A DNA stretch of 64,000 nucleotides from Haloferax sp. Q22 (GTDB lineage Archaea; Halobacteriota; Halobacteria; Halobacteriales; Haloferacaceae), in contig NZ_LOEP01000005.1 of NCBI RefSeq assembly GCF_001482285.1, positions 1 through 64,000 on the forward strand, written 5' to 3'. The notes beneath the pieces were generated by a model. It was given only the letters and a program-made list of their open reading frames with translations, ran no database searches and had not been told where the DNA came from. Shown piece by piece: positions 17,749-26,269 of the stretch (position 1 is the stretch's first letter; the number at the start of each line of letters is the position of its first letter). The translations under genes were made by a program, and so were the position numbers.

Positions 17749-18642
17749 ATGACGGACACAGACACCCACCCAAGCACCGACGGCTCGCTCATCGACGCGT
17801 CCGGCATCGAATCCACCACCCGTCACGTTAACGGCGTCCGGTTACACGTCGTTACTGCAGGCGACTCCGACGACCCACTAGTCGTGTTACTGCACGGCCA
17901 TCCCGACTTCTGGTACGGGTGGCGCGCCCAGATTCCGCGGCTCGTCGAGGCGGGCTTCCGAGTGGTCGTCCCCGACCAGCGAGGGTGTAACCTGAGCGAG
18001 GCCCCCGACGGAATCGACTCCTACCGAGTGTCAGAACTGACAGCGGACGTGTGCGCCCTCATCCGTGACGAGGGACGGGAGTCTGCCCACCTGATCGGCC
18101 ACGATTTCGGCGGGTTCGTCGCATGGAACGTCGCCCTCCGCCAACCGTCCGCGGTCGACCGACTCGGGATTCTGAACGTCCCACACCCGGCGGTGTACCG
18201 AACGACCCTGCGGTCGAGCCCCGAGCAGATCGCCCGGAGTTGGTACGTCTGGTTCTATCAGTTGCCGAGGCTCCCCGAATGGATTCTCAGTTGGAACGAC
18301 GCGAGCAGGATGGTCGCCGCCCTCGAAAAGACGTCCAACCCGGGGACGTTCGACCGAGAGACTATCGACCGCTATCGGGCCGCCTGGCGGCACACGGGTA
18401 TCGGGCCGCGAATAGACTGGTATCGTGGGTTCCTCCGGTCGGAAAGCCCGCCCCGCGAGGTCGTCACCCAACCGACGCTGGTCTGCTGGGGCGAAGACGA
18501 CATCGCACTCGTCCCCTCGATGGCGAAACAGAGCATCGACTACTGCGAGGACGGCCGGCTTCGGACGTTCCCCGACGCGTCGCATTGGGTACACCACGAG
18601 CGCGAGGAGGTGACCGACGAGCTGATTCGTCATCTCTCCTGA
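17749..18642 (+). CDS. alpha/beta hydrolase, epoxide hydrolase-like
   Basis: A 297-residue cytosolic hydrolase. The oxyanion motif HGHPDFWYGW and nucleophile elbow GHDFGG (Asp nucleophile) match epoxide hydrolases and related haloalkane dehalogenase-like enzymes. The acid lies in WGEDDIALV and the catalytic His in DASHWVHHE. A lid segment with aromatic residues (SWYVWFYQLP) is compatible with the two tyrosines used for epoxide opening. Substrate not deducible. It follows a Bat-type regulator with an operator-like array between, suggesting control by that regulator (inference). Confidence 0.88.
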   Translation: MTDTDTHPSTDGSLIDASGIESTTRHVNGVRLHVVTAGDSDDPLVVLLHGHPDFWYGWRAQIPRLVEAGFRVVVPDQRGCNLSEAPDGIDSYRVSELTADVCALIRDEGRESAHLIGHDFGGFVAWNVALRQPSAVDRLGILNVPHPAVYRTTLRSSPEQIARSWYVWFYQLPRLPEWILSWNDASRMVAALEKTSNPGTFDRETIDRYRAAWRHTGIGPRIDWYRGFLRSESPPREVVTQPTLVCWGEDDIALVPSMAKQSIDYCEDGRLRTFPDASHWVHHEREEVTDELIRHLS

Positions 18643-18710
18643 GCGGCGGCCCAGGAGGCGAACGCAAACGCAGGACGAAAAGGGGAACCAGCGACGGCCC
18701 TCTCGGCTCC

Positions 18711-19259
18711 TTACTCGCCGGCGAGTTCGTAGTAGAGCACGCCGAGGACCGTCCGCGCGTCGCGGACCTCGCCCGCCAGGACGGCCCGCTTGAGGTCGTC
18801 GTACTCGACCGTCGTCGGGCGAATGCTCTCGTTGAAGTCGAGGTTCTGGTCGGCGCTCGGCTCGCACCCGCGCGCGACGAAGTAGTGGTGGACCGAGTTG
18901 GCGATGCCGTTGGCCGGCTCGACGGTCACGAGTGGCTCGACCGACTCGGCCTCGTGGCCGGTCTCCTCGGCGAGTTCGCGCCGGGCGGCCGCGGCGTAGT
19001 CGTCGTCGTCCGGTTCGGTACCGCCGGCGGGGAGCCCGCGGTTCGTCCGGCCGACCGCCTGTCGCCACTCGTCGATGACGACCACGTCGCCGTCGGGCGT
19101 GAAGGGGAGGACGACGACCGCCGCCGGCTCGTCGACGTAGTGAAAGTCCGTCTCGGTCCCGTCGGGGAGCCGAACGTCGTCCATGCGGATGTCGAAGCCG
19201 GGACACGAGTAGTCGATGCGCGTGTCGGTAGTCTCCCACGCGAGGTCGTCGTCGCTCAT
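18711..19259 (-). CDS. Nudix hydrolase (ADP-ribose pyrophosphatase-like)
   Basis: A 182-residue hydrolase of nucleoside-diphosphate-linked compounds. The Nudix box is complete: GGTEPDDDDYAAAARREL followed by AEETGHEA, fitting G-x5-E-x7-REUxEExGU apart from a slightly longer first spacer. Upstream EWRQAVGR and the loop LPAGG are typical of ADP-sugar pyrophosphatases, and the C-terminal half carries VEPANGIANSVHHYFVARG. The start at 19257-19259 (MSDDDLAWETT) is preferred over an upstream ATG. Likely role: cleaning ADP-ribose or similar compounds. Convergent with the hydrolase gene. Confidence 0.88.
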   Translation of the reverse strand: MSDDDLAWETTDTRIDYSCPGFDIRMDDVRLPDGTETDFHYVDEPAAVVVLPFTPDGDVVVIDEWRQAVGRTNRGLPAGGTEPDDDDYAAAARRELAEETGHEAESVEPLVTVEPANGIANSVHHYFVARGCEPSADQNLDFNESIRPTTVEYDDLKRAVLAGEVRDARTVLGVLYYELAGE

Positions 19260-19320
19260 GGCATCACGTGACGGCGGTGTTTCCAAAAGCGTCGCGGTGC
19301 CCCGATACACCGCTACCTCG

Positions 19321-20052
19321 CTACCCCGCGTCGTCGAACGAGACGGTCGCGAGGTCGGCTTCGAGGTCGTCGACGTACTCGTTGTACGCCGCCACGAACC
19401 CGGCGAAGTCGCCGGCGAGTTCGCGCACGTCGGGTGCGGCGGGCGGTTCGTACTGCGACAGCAGGTAGATGCCGCCCTCGCCGCCGACGCGCAGGTACGA
19501 CGCCCGCGGGCCGTCCCACTTCAGCTCCCAGCGCGTGCCGCCGACCCGCTGGGTGAAGGTGCCGTACTCGCCGTCGAAGCGGTTGAGTTCGCCCGCCATG
19601 GTGTCGGCCACCTCGCGGATGGTCGAGACGAGTTGGTCCCGCTGGGCCACGATTTCCTCGGTCGTCGTCACCGCAGGGAACTCCGTCGGCACGTCGTCGA
19701 GGACGCCGTCGAGCGACTCGACGTGCTCGTTGTACGCCTCCACGAACGCCGGGTAGTCCTGCATCGCCGTCGCGAGCGCCTTCGGCTCCGGGGGCTGTTT
19801 GGTCGAGACGACGTACGTCTCGCCGCCCGACTTCCCCTTGAACCGGAGGTACTGCAGCGCGCCCGCCTCGTACTTGAGCGTCCACGTCCCGCGGCGCGTC
19901 TTGAACGTCTCCTGGCCGTAGTCGCCGCCCTGGAGGATGGCGAGTTCGCGCGCGATGGTGCCCGCGTGGGCTTCGACCGCCGCGACGACCTCGTCGCGGT
20001 TGGCCGCGACGTCGTCGACGCTCGTGATATCGAACGAGAGGGCGTCAGTCAT
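19321..20052 (-). CDS. two-domain protein from an internal duplication, unknown function
   Basis: A 243-residue soluble acidic protein made of two similar halves. Half one has TRRGTWTLKYEAGALQYLRF, then ETYVVSTKQPPEPKALATA and YPAFVEAYNEHVESLDGVL. Half two has GGTRWELKWDGPRASYLRVG, GIYLLSQYEPPAAPDVRELA and FAGFVAAYNEYVDDLEADL. Each half also begins with a helix ending in AGTIARELAIL or ADTMAGELNRF. The fold looks like a beta-hairpin core plus helices. The start MTDALSFDI is chosen over 27 upstream codons that are not haloarchaeal in character. No function is known to me. Confidence 0.7.
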   Translation of the reverse strand: MTDALSFDITSVDDVAANRDEVVAAVEAHAGTIARELAILQGGDYGQETFKTRRGTWTLKYEAGALQYLRFKGKSGGETYVVSTKQPPEPKALATAMQDYPAFVEAYNEHVESLDGVLDDVPTEFPAVTTTEEIVAQRDQLVSTIREVADTMAGELNRFDGEYGTFTQRVGGTRWELKWDGPRASYLRVGGEGGIYLLSQYEPPAAPDVRELAGDFAGFVAAYNEYVDDLEADLATVSFDDAG

Positions 20053-20129
20053 TGTCGGAGGGTGGTGGCTGGAGGGGATAAGTGCACCCGTGCTGGGGCG
20101 CCACCACGATGGACGGTACTTCGACCCGA

Positions 20130-21479
20130 TCACGCCTCAGTCAAGCGAACACGAACCGGATTTTTGGGCTGTGTCGTCAGCGACGGGACGACGTCGAGTG
20201 ACCCCTCGGACACCAGTTCGATGTCGAACCGTCGGAGGAGCGACGCGAGGACGAGCTTCGCTTCGAGGCTCGCAAAGCGGTCACCCAGACACCGCCGTGG
20301 TCCCGCCGCGAAGGGGAAATACGCCCCCGGAGAGAGCGACTGTTCGAACGCCGGCGTCCACCGCTCCGGACGGAACTCCGTCGGTCGGGGGAAAAAGCGG
20401 TCGTCGCGGTGGACGACCCACTGATTGAGCGCGAGAATCGATCCGGACGGTATCCGGTAGCCGCCGAGTACGTCGTCCGTCGTTGGTTCGCGGAAGATGC
20501 CGTAGACGGGCGGATACAACCGGAGCGACTCCTTGAGAACCCGGTCTAACACGTCGCAGTCCGCGACTGCTTCGACGAAGTTCGGTCCCTCGAGACGACG
20601 GGCCGCGGTCGCGGCTCGCGAGGCGATGTCCGGGTGACTACCGAGGAGAAACCCCGTGAACGTCAGCGCGAGAGCCGTGGTTTCGTGTCCCGCCACCAGT
20701 AGCGTCACGATTTCGTCTCGCAACTCCGTCCGACTCCATTCGGAATCACTCTCGAGGAGCCCGGTCACGGCGGTTCGCCGGTCGACGCTCCCGTCCCGAT
20801 GGGCGTCGAGAATCTCGTCGACGACTGCTTCGAGCCTCGTCAGCGCCCGTCGATATCCGAGGTTCTCCGGCGTCGGGATCCATTCGGGCAGATAGACGTA
20901 CGTCCGGCTGATTCGCTCGAAGTGGTCGAGAATCCGCTCGAACGCCGACCCGAGTTCGGTCGTGTCGTCGGCGACATCGACGCCGAACAACGCGTCGGCG
21001 ATGATTCGAAGCGTCAGTCGTTTCATCGACGACTCGAGGTCGATCACGTCGCCCGTCGTGATTCCGTCGAGAAACGAGCGGGTGTGCGACCGGATGGTCC
21101 GGGCGTACGCGGAGAGCCGGTCGGGGTAAAACGCGGGCTCAAGGTCGTGACGGTGCGCACGCCACGCGTCTCCCTCGGCGAGGACGAGGCCGTTTCCGAG
21201 GAGCGAGCGGGTCACGAGTTTCTGGAACCCCCCTTTCCGGTAGTGCTGGTTGCGCTCGATGAGGACCCTTTCGATATCGTCGGGGTTCGAGAGCGCGATG
21301 ACCGACTGCCCGGCGATTCGAACCCGAACCACGTCGCCGTAGGCCTCCGAGAGGTCAGTGAACCAGTCGAGCGGGTTCGTTCGGAGGAGCCGGTGAGTGT
21401 GACCGAGAACCGGCACGCCCGGCGGGCTTGGCGGAAGCGGCGCATCGGCGGCCGGCGGGGGACTGTTCGGCGGCGTCAC
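20130..21479 (-). CDS. cytochrome P450
   Basis: A 449-residue haem-thiolate monooxygenase, soluble. All core motifs are present: I-helix AGHETTA, ExxR in LKESLRLYPP, a PERW-type segment (EFRPERW) and the haem-binding loop FPFAAGPRRCLGDRF with the Cys ligand. The fused reductase of CYP102 types is absent, so ferredoxin-like partners are needed. The GTG start at 21477-21479 overlaps the TGA of the upstream FilR1-type regulator by 4 nt, so translation is coupled. With the UbiA prenyltransferase further upstream on the same strand it makes a three-gene unit, which hints at an isoprenoid or prenylated substrate (inference). Confidence 0.93.
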   Translation of the reverse strand: MTPPNSPPPAADAPLPPSPPGVPVLGHTHRLLRTNPLDWFTDLSEAYGDVVRVRIAGQSVIALSNPDDIERVLIERNQHYRKGGFQKLVTRSLLGNGLVLAEGDAWRAHRHDLEPAFYPDRLSAYARTIRSHTRSFLDGITTGDVIDLESSMKRLTLRIIADALFGVDVADDTTELGSAFERILDHFERISRTYVYLPEWIPTPENLGYRRALTRLEAVVDEILDAHRDGSVDRRTAVTGLLESDSEWSRTELRDEIVTLLVAGHETTALALTFTGFLLGSHPDIASRAATAARRLEGPNFVEAVADCDVLDRVLKESLRLYPPVYGIFREPTTDDVLGGYRIPSGSILALNQWVVHRDDRFFPRPTEFRPERWTPAFEQSLSPGAYFPFAAGPRRCLGDRFASLEAKLVLASLLRRFDIELVSEGSLDVVPSLTTQPKNPVRVRLTEA

Positions 21480-22267
21480 GGCTGGAGTTCCGTCGTGACG
21501 TGACGTGCCTCTTCGCGGTAGTGTTCGTAGGTGTCCCGGGCCCACTCGACCGCCCGCGGCTCATCATTCATCAGGACACCGCGGACCCCGCCGTGCTCGT
21601 GGACCGTGATGCCGGCCACGGGGGACTCCTCGCGTTCCTTGATCCAGAGCGCGTACGGAACCGGTCGGTCCGAGACGTGGAACTCGAAGTGGCCGGCCAC
21701 CGCCGCGTCGTCGAACCGGTCGCGGTAGTACTCGAGGAGCGAATCGAGCGTTCCCCGCCGAAGCACGATCTCGACGTCGATGTCGTGTTCGGTGACGAGG
21801 TCGGTCAGCGTGTCGGTGTAAAGCGAAAGCACGACCGGTGCGAACCCGACCAAACGACCGGGGGCGTCCAGTCGGGATAGACTCGGTTGCAGCGCCGACT
21901 CGGGCGCGTGCGCCGACGCGACCCGGACGTCGGCACCACTGAGGAATTCGGGAGCGATACGAACGTCGTTCGGGAGGGCGTTCAACACGTCGGTCGCACT
22001 AGCGATTCCGTCCATCGTCTCGACGTAGCGCTCGTGCTCGGCGAGAGCGATGCGACCGACCGGAGTAAGGCAGTAATCACCGTCACACCGCGTGACGCAC
22101 CTGATCTCTTGGAGGGCGTGTACTGCACGGTCGACCGTGGAACGAGACGGGCCGACCGATTCGACGAGTTCGGGCTTCGTCTGAGGCTCGGTCGCCAGGG
22201 CGACGAGAATATCGTGTCGCTTCTGCATCGTTACCCGAACGTCCCGGCCCGAAATATCATCAGACAT
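21476..22267 (-). CDS. winged-helix regulator with FilR1-type domain
   Basis: A 263-residue regulator. The N-terminal winged helix (MQKRHDILVALATEPQTKPE, PSRSTVDRAVHALQ) is followed by a ~150-residue sensor domain of the DUF1724/FilR1 kind, with VVLSLYTDTLTDLVTEHDID, VEIVLRRGTLDSLLE and a C-terminal strand set (PYALWIKEREESPVAGITVH). The start at 22265-22267 (MSDDISGRD) gives a short N-terminal extension; an internal ATG (MQKRHD) is possible. It sits between the UbiA gene (70-bp gap) and the P450 gene (4-nt overlap), so likely regulates this operon. It has the same architecture as the divergent regulator at 23481. Confidence 0.85.
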   Translation of the reverse strand: MSDDISGRDVRVTMQKRHDILVALATEPQTKPELVESVGPSRSTVDRAVHALQEIRCVTRCDGDYCLTPVGRIALAEHERYVETMDGIASATDVLNALPNDVRIAPEFLSGADVRVASAHAPESALQPSLSRLDAPGRLVGFAPVVLSLYTDTLTDLVTEHDIDVEIVLRRGTLDSLLEYYRDRFDDAAVAGHFEFHVSDRPVPYALWIKEREESPVAGITVHEHGGVRGVLMNDEPRAVEWARDTYEHYREEARHVTTELQP

Positions 22268-22337
22268 ATCACAAGAAAATGATTGTGAATTGATAAAGTT
22301 CGGCATTTGGTTTCGAACCGCGTTATTCGAAATTATA

Positions 22338-23252
22338 TCACAGGAACAGACTGGCGGCGAGAGAGCCGTTGAGGAACGTCGCGACCCATCCGATGTGGAA
22401 CCACCGCGACACCGCGTCGGACTGCGCTCGCTCCGACCGACCTGCCACTCGTGCCGCGAGCACCGCGTAGCCGACACCGACCGCAAGGGCGGCAGCCCCA
22501 CCGAGGGCAGCCCCGTAAGCGCACAGTACGACGCCGGCGAGAATCGTCGCCACGGACGCAACCCGAACGCTCCGCGTGACGCCGAGGCGTTGGGTGAACG
22601 TCGTGACGCCGAACTCCCGGTCGTAGTAGGTGTCGCCGGCCTGATGCAATACGTGATACCCGAAGCCGTAGAGAAACACGGCAAAGAGCGTGGCCCAGAC
22701 CGAAGGAGTGAGCGCGGAACCCGAGAGAACGACGACGGGCAAGATGACTCCGCCCACGTCGACGCCGGTCGTCGTCACGTGGTTGACGACGCCGCGCTCT
22801 TTGAGCCGCGGCGGGTAGGAGTACACGTAGCCCAAGACCGTGACGGCGGCACCGCATGCGAGAAACAGGAGCGTCCCGGAGACATGTGTCAGCCAGCCCC
22901 AGAGGGCGAGCGCGACGACGATCTCCGTCACGAGGAGCGTCCGAGTGACTTCACATCCGAGCTGTGAGACGGCGTTCGAGATGACGGACTTCGACGGATT
23001 CTCCGCGTCGAGTTCACGGTCGTGGAGCGCGTCGGCGACCGACGCCTGCATCTTCGATAGCATGATCGCCGCGAAGAGGACAACGAGGGCCGTCGTTCCG
23101 GAGTCGACGGGCCACCGAGACGCGAGCCCGACGCCGATAGCGACGTAGGTGACGTTATACCCGACCGTCTCGGGAACGCGGTTGACTCGCAGGAGACATC
23201 GAACTGTGTGTGTCGCAGAGGCGCCCGCGGACATCTCCAATGTGTTTGACAT
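22338..23252 (-). CDS. UbiA-family prenyltransferase
   Basis: A 304-residue polytopic membrane enzyme with about eight to nine helices. Two Asp-rich motifs that bind Mg-diphosphate are visible: VADALHDRELDAENPSKS near residue 72 and QAGDTYYDREFG near residue 207. The first motif begins with Ala-Asp where many UbiA enzymes have Asn-Asp. Family members attach an isoprenoid chain to an aromatic, sugar or carotenoid acceptor, and the acceptor here is unknown. It is the first gene of a minus-strand unit with a FilR1-type regulator and a P450, and is divergent from a second FilR1-type regulator. No menaquinone, haem or carotenoid genes are nearby. Confidence 0.88.
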   Translation of the reverse strand: MSNTLEMSAGASATHTVRCLLRVNRVPETVGYNVTYVAIGVGLASRWPVDSGTTALVVLFAAIMLSKMQASVADALHDRELDAENPSKSVISNAVSQLGCEVTRTLLVTEIVVALALWGWLTHVSGTLLFLACGAAVTVLGYVYSYPPRLKERGVVNHVTTTGVDVGGVILPVVVLSGSALTPSVWATLFAVFLYGFGYHVLHQAGDTYYDREFGVTTFTQRLGVTRSVRVASVATILAGVVLCAYGAALGGAAALAVGVGYAVLAARVAGRSERAQSDAVSRWFHIGWVATFLNGSLAASLFL

Positions 23253-23480
23253 GAGTTAGTCACGTACGTCTCGTGAAACGACGTAAATTATCTCACCGAA
23301 CGGGAGAATCACCGCTGCCCGAACGCGTTCGTCTGCGAAAAACTGTGGGAGGCGAGAGTAATCGCGTGACTGCGCGACGTGTCCCGGTCTCTGGCCTCGT
23401 CACCGAGACGGGAGTTCGTTCACGCGACGGTGTCGTTGTTATCAGGTGACATAATGGGTGGCTGTAATAGAGACTCGAAC

Positions 23481-24302
23481 ATGCCCGAGCGTTGCTTGGA
23501 AGAGTGTATCGGGGAGCTCCAGTACCTCTTCGGGACGGAGAACCGACTGAACATCCTGTTTTCACTCGCCGAGCGGCCGCGTCCCGCAGACGAGTTACAG
23601 ACGGCGTTGGATATCCCGCGAACGACCCTTCGACGGACGCTGAACGAACTTGAGGACCGCGGCTGGATCACGTCCGGAGCGAAGCAGGTGTTCTCTCTCA
23701 CCTTCGGCGGTCGAATTCTCGCGACCGCCCTCGATTCGTCAGTCTCGCGCGTCAATCAACTGGTCGACCTCTCGAAGGTGCTCGACCAACTACCGCAGTC
23801 GGTTCACGAGGAGCTGTTCGGAGATGTACAGGCAGAGACGTTCCTCCGGCTGACAGACCAGTATTCCATGACCGTCGGGACTCCCGAGCAACCGTATGCC
23901 CCGGCGGAGCGCGTCCTCGAGGTGCTCACCGAGGTCGACCGGCTCTACGGATTCATGCCCGTGTACAACCCGCTGTACGGCGACCTCATCCAGCGGTTCA
24001 TCGAGCGTGACTCCGAAATCGAGTTGCTCGTCACGCCGAGCGTCGCCAACCGTGTCTCGGAGGGTGTTCGGAGGGGTCGAGACACGATGTTCGGCGAAAA
24101 GAGTCGCTTTTTCGTGGCATCGGAACTGCCGTCGTACGAACTGTTTTTGACCCCGAACAAGGTCCTCGTGACGGCGTACAACGACCAGAATCTCGCCTGC
24201 GGTCTCCTCGAAACGTCGCGCGACTGTTGTTTGTTCGACCGGTGGGCGACAACCGCCTATAAGTCGAACTTCGAAGACCGGAAGGTAGAGAGCATCGCCT
24301 GA
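23481..24302 (+). CDS. winged-helix regulator with FilR1-type domain
   Basis: A 273-residue regulator with the same layout as the one at 21476-22267: winged helix (NRLNILFSLAERPRPADELQ, IPRTTLRRTLNELEDRG), then the ~170-residue FilR1/DUF1724-type sensor with LTEVDRLYGFMPVYNP, RFIERDSEIELLVTPS and a terminal YNDQNLACGLLETSRDC block. The start MPERCLEECIGELQ is preferred; an ATG nine codons upstream is possible. Four Cys residues close to each other near the ends could be redox or metal sensing (inference). It is divergent from the UbiA operon and convergent, 33 bp away, with the halocin-like gene, so it could control either. Confidence 0.85.
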   Translation: MPERCLEECIGELQYLFGTENRLNILFSLAERPRPADELQTALDIPRTTLRRTLNELEDRGWITSGAKQVFSLTFGGRILATALDSSVSRVNQLVDLSKVLDQLPQSVHEELFGDVQAETFLRLTDQYSMTVGTPEQPYAPAERVLEVLTEVDRLYGFMPVYNPLYGDLIQRFIERDSEIELLVTPSVANRVSEGVRRGRDTMFGEKSRFFVASELPSYELFLTPNKVLVTAYNDQNLACGLLETSRDCCLFDRWATTAYKSNFEDRKVESIA

Positions 24303-24335
24303 GCAGTTTTGTCAAAAACTGGACCGAACGGAGAG

Positions 24336-25295
24336 TTAGACCAGGGAACAGTCGGCGGAACCACAGCCGTAATCGATACAGCACGCGGCGGCAGCCTGGC
24401 CGGGCGAGACGACGCCACCGACGACGCAGTAGTAGTGCGCCGTCGTACACTCGATGTCTCCGATACAGTCGCCGACACAACACCCGACTTTACAGGCGCA
24501 CCCCGCACAGGCGAGACAGGACAGGAGCGCAACCCACGTCGCGGGCGCGGTCGGACAGGCGGCACAGCCGGCCGCGCATCCGAGGACGGCGCTCCCGCCG
24601 CCCGAACACCGAAGGGCGCACTCGATCGCGCTCGAAACCGACTGCGTCGTGAACTGCGGAGAGAGTTCTCTCCCATCGACGGCGAACGTCTCGCTCGTCG
24701 GCACCGCGCCGTCCGTAGAGACGCTGTCGGTCGAGACCTTCGACGCCGACTCACCGTAGAACCGAACGACGTGTCGGTCCGCACCGATGACTTCGATACC
24801 CTGTGAACCTTCGTTTTTCACGGAGAGGTCGTCGACCGTGACGTTCTTGAACTGACCGACGACCGACTTCGCGGAGCCGTCGATAACGACATCGAGAGAG
24901 CCGTCGTCCGACCAGAGCACCGCCCCGTGGATGTCGCCCGGGAGACCGTCGAGGGGGAGGCCGACCCGGACGACCGTGCCGCGAGAGTCGTTGTAAACGG
25001 TCCGCTTCGCGTCCGCGTCGCTTCGTACGATTTCGAGGTCCCGGTCCGAAAGCGTCGACTGCAGGTCGGTCGCGTCCTCAAAAGCCGCAACCGCCTGTTC
25101 GACCGCCTTCCGTTTCGCACCACCCTTGAGTTCGTCGTGACTGAACGGGAGCTTCCCACCGCTTTTAGTCGCGGCGACGAGGTCCGTCCCCGTGAGACCG
25201 AGCGTGAGACTACCGGTTGTCGCGCCGAGCGTCTGCAGCAGGCGACGACGGTTCAATCCGTTCGATTCGTCCGCATTGTCGTTGTTGTCCGACAT
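24336..25295 (-). CDS. halocin C8-like precursor: Tat signal, N-terminal domain and 18-Cys peptide
   Basis: A 319-residue exported precursor. Residues 1-42 are a Tat signal (NRRRLLQTLGA at 15-25, then LTLGLTGTDLVAA). Residues ~45-215 are an acidic soluble domain (ELKGGAKRKAVEQAVA, RGTVVRVGLPLDGLPGDIHG, SLDVVIDGSAKSVVG). Residues ~222-319 are a Gly/Ala/Cys-rich module with 18 cysteines at 226, 230, 240, 244, 247, 260, 263, 266, 268, 272, 273, 277, 283, 290, 305, 306, 311 and 316. In halocin C8, a Tat-exported precursor yields an N-terminal immunity part and a C-terminal disulfide-rich toxin of 76 residues with 10 Cys; the architecture here matches but the Cys count is higher. Activity is inferred. 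Divergent from a membrane/zinc-ribbon protein that may serve it. Confidence 0.8.
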   Translation of the reverse strand: MSDNNDNADESNGLNRRRLLQTLGATTGSLTLGLTGTDLVAATKSGGKLPFSHDELKGGAKRKAVEQAVAAFEDATDLQSTLSDRDLEIVRSDADAKRTVYNDSRGTVVRVGLPLDGLPGDIHGAVLWSDDGSLDVVIDGSAKSVVGQFKNVTVDDLSVKNEGSQGIEVIGADRHVVRFYGESASKVSTDSVSTDGAVPTSETFAVDGRELSPQFTTQSVSSAIECALRCSGGGSAVLGCAAGCAACPTAPATWVALLSCLACAGCACKVGCCVGDCIGDIECTTAHYYCVVGGVVSPGQAAAACCIDYGCGSADCSLV

Positions 25296-25457
25296 TGCGG
25301 CTCGACCTGCGTCGGGTTTTCGTGTCAATTTGCCTACTGGGATATCGGACGGGGCGAACAGTCCCGCGGCGTGCCGCGTGCCACGGTGTGAGCTGACCCA
25401 CGGGGTGAGATATTTCGGCAGGTAAAGTGATTGGCGTCCTCCCGGACGGGACCACAT

Positions 25458-26267
25458 ATGGTGAACCTGCAAGGCCTTCGACGACCCGAGTACACCGGTG
25501 AAAACCGCTGTTTCCCCTGTACGGTCGTGAACGCCGCCATCGCGGTGGTCGCGTCGGTCGTCGTTTCACTGGTGAGTCCGATAGTCGGTGTTGCAATGTT
25601 CGCCGCCTCCGGCGCGGCGATTTACTACCGCGGCTATCTCGTTCCGGGGACGCCCCAACTCACGAAGCGGTACCTCCCCGAATCGGTACTCGCCGCGTTT
25701 GGTAAGCAACCGCCCGCACCGACCTCCACCGAGGGGGAAGCGCCGGACGAAGCGTTCGACCCGTTGGCAGAACTCGCGGCGAGCGGAATCGTGACCGACA
25801 CCGAAGACGGAACCGACGTGCGACTCACCGCCGAATTCAGCGAGAAGCGAGCCGCGGCATCCGTCGGCGACGACCGGGAAGCCCTCGAATCGGTCTTTCG
25901 GCGGGTGTTCGACAACGTGTCGGTCTCCTTCGGAGACGAAAGGCCCGGGCTGATGGGCCCCAAGAGAAACTACGTCACCCGCTGGCCGTCGGTAACCGCC
26001 GCGGTCGCGGACGCGAAATCGGCGGTCGCGCTCGAACGAACGGTCGACGGTTTCGCCTCGTTCGAGCCGGCTCGGAAGGCGAAAATCCTCCAGAGCGTTC
26101 GAGTTCTCCTCGAACGGTGCGCAGTCTGCCGGACGCCCCTTCAGTTCGACCGCGTCGAACGCGAGACCTGCTGTCAGACGTACGACGCGGTCGAGTTCTC
26201 GTGTCCGGAGTGCGAGGAGACGATATTCGAGATGACCGCCGACGCGGTCGGACAGGCGGAGGTATAG
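25458..26267 (+). CDS. membrane protein with CxxC motif and C-terminal zinc ribbon, halocin-like locus partner
   Basis: A 269-residue protein of unknown function. The N-terminus has a conserved-looking block RRPEYTGENRCFPCTVVN with Cys18-x2-Cys21, then two membrane helices (~24-64: AAIAVVASVVVSLVSPI, GVAMFAASGAAIYYRGYL). The middle is an acidic cytosolic domain (FRRVFDNVSVSFGDERPG). The C-terminus has Cys pairs RCAVC, TCC and SCPEC that form a zinc-ribbon-like module. It is divergent from the halocin-like precursor with a 162-bp shared promoter region, so a role in maturation, export, self-protection or thiol chemistry is plausible but not shown. ATG at 25458 chosen because the 9 upstream codons are within the promoter. 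Confidence 0.75.
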   Translation: MVNLQGLRRPEYTGENRCFPCTVVNAAIAVVASVVVSLVSPIVGVAMFAASGAAIYYRGYLVPGTPQLTKRYLPESVLAAFGKQPPAPTSTEGEAPDEAFDPLAELAASGIVTDTEDGTDVRLTAEFSEKRAAASVGDDREALESVFRRVFDNVSVSFGDERPGLMGPKRNYVTRWPSVTAAVADAKSAVALERTVDGFASFEPARKAKILQSVRVLLERCAVCRTPLQFDRVERETCCQTYDAVEFSCPECEETIFEMTADAVGQAEV

Positions 26268-26269
26268 CG

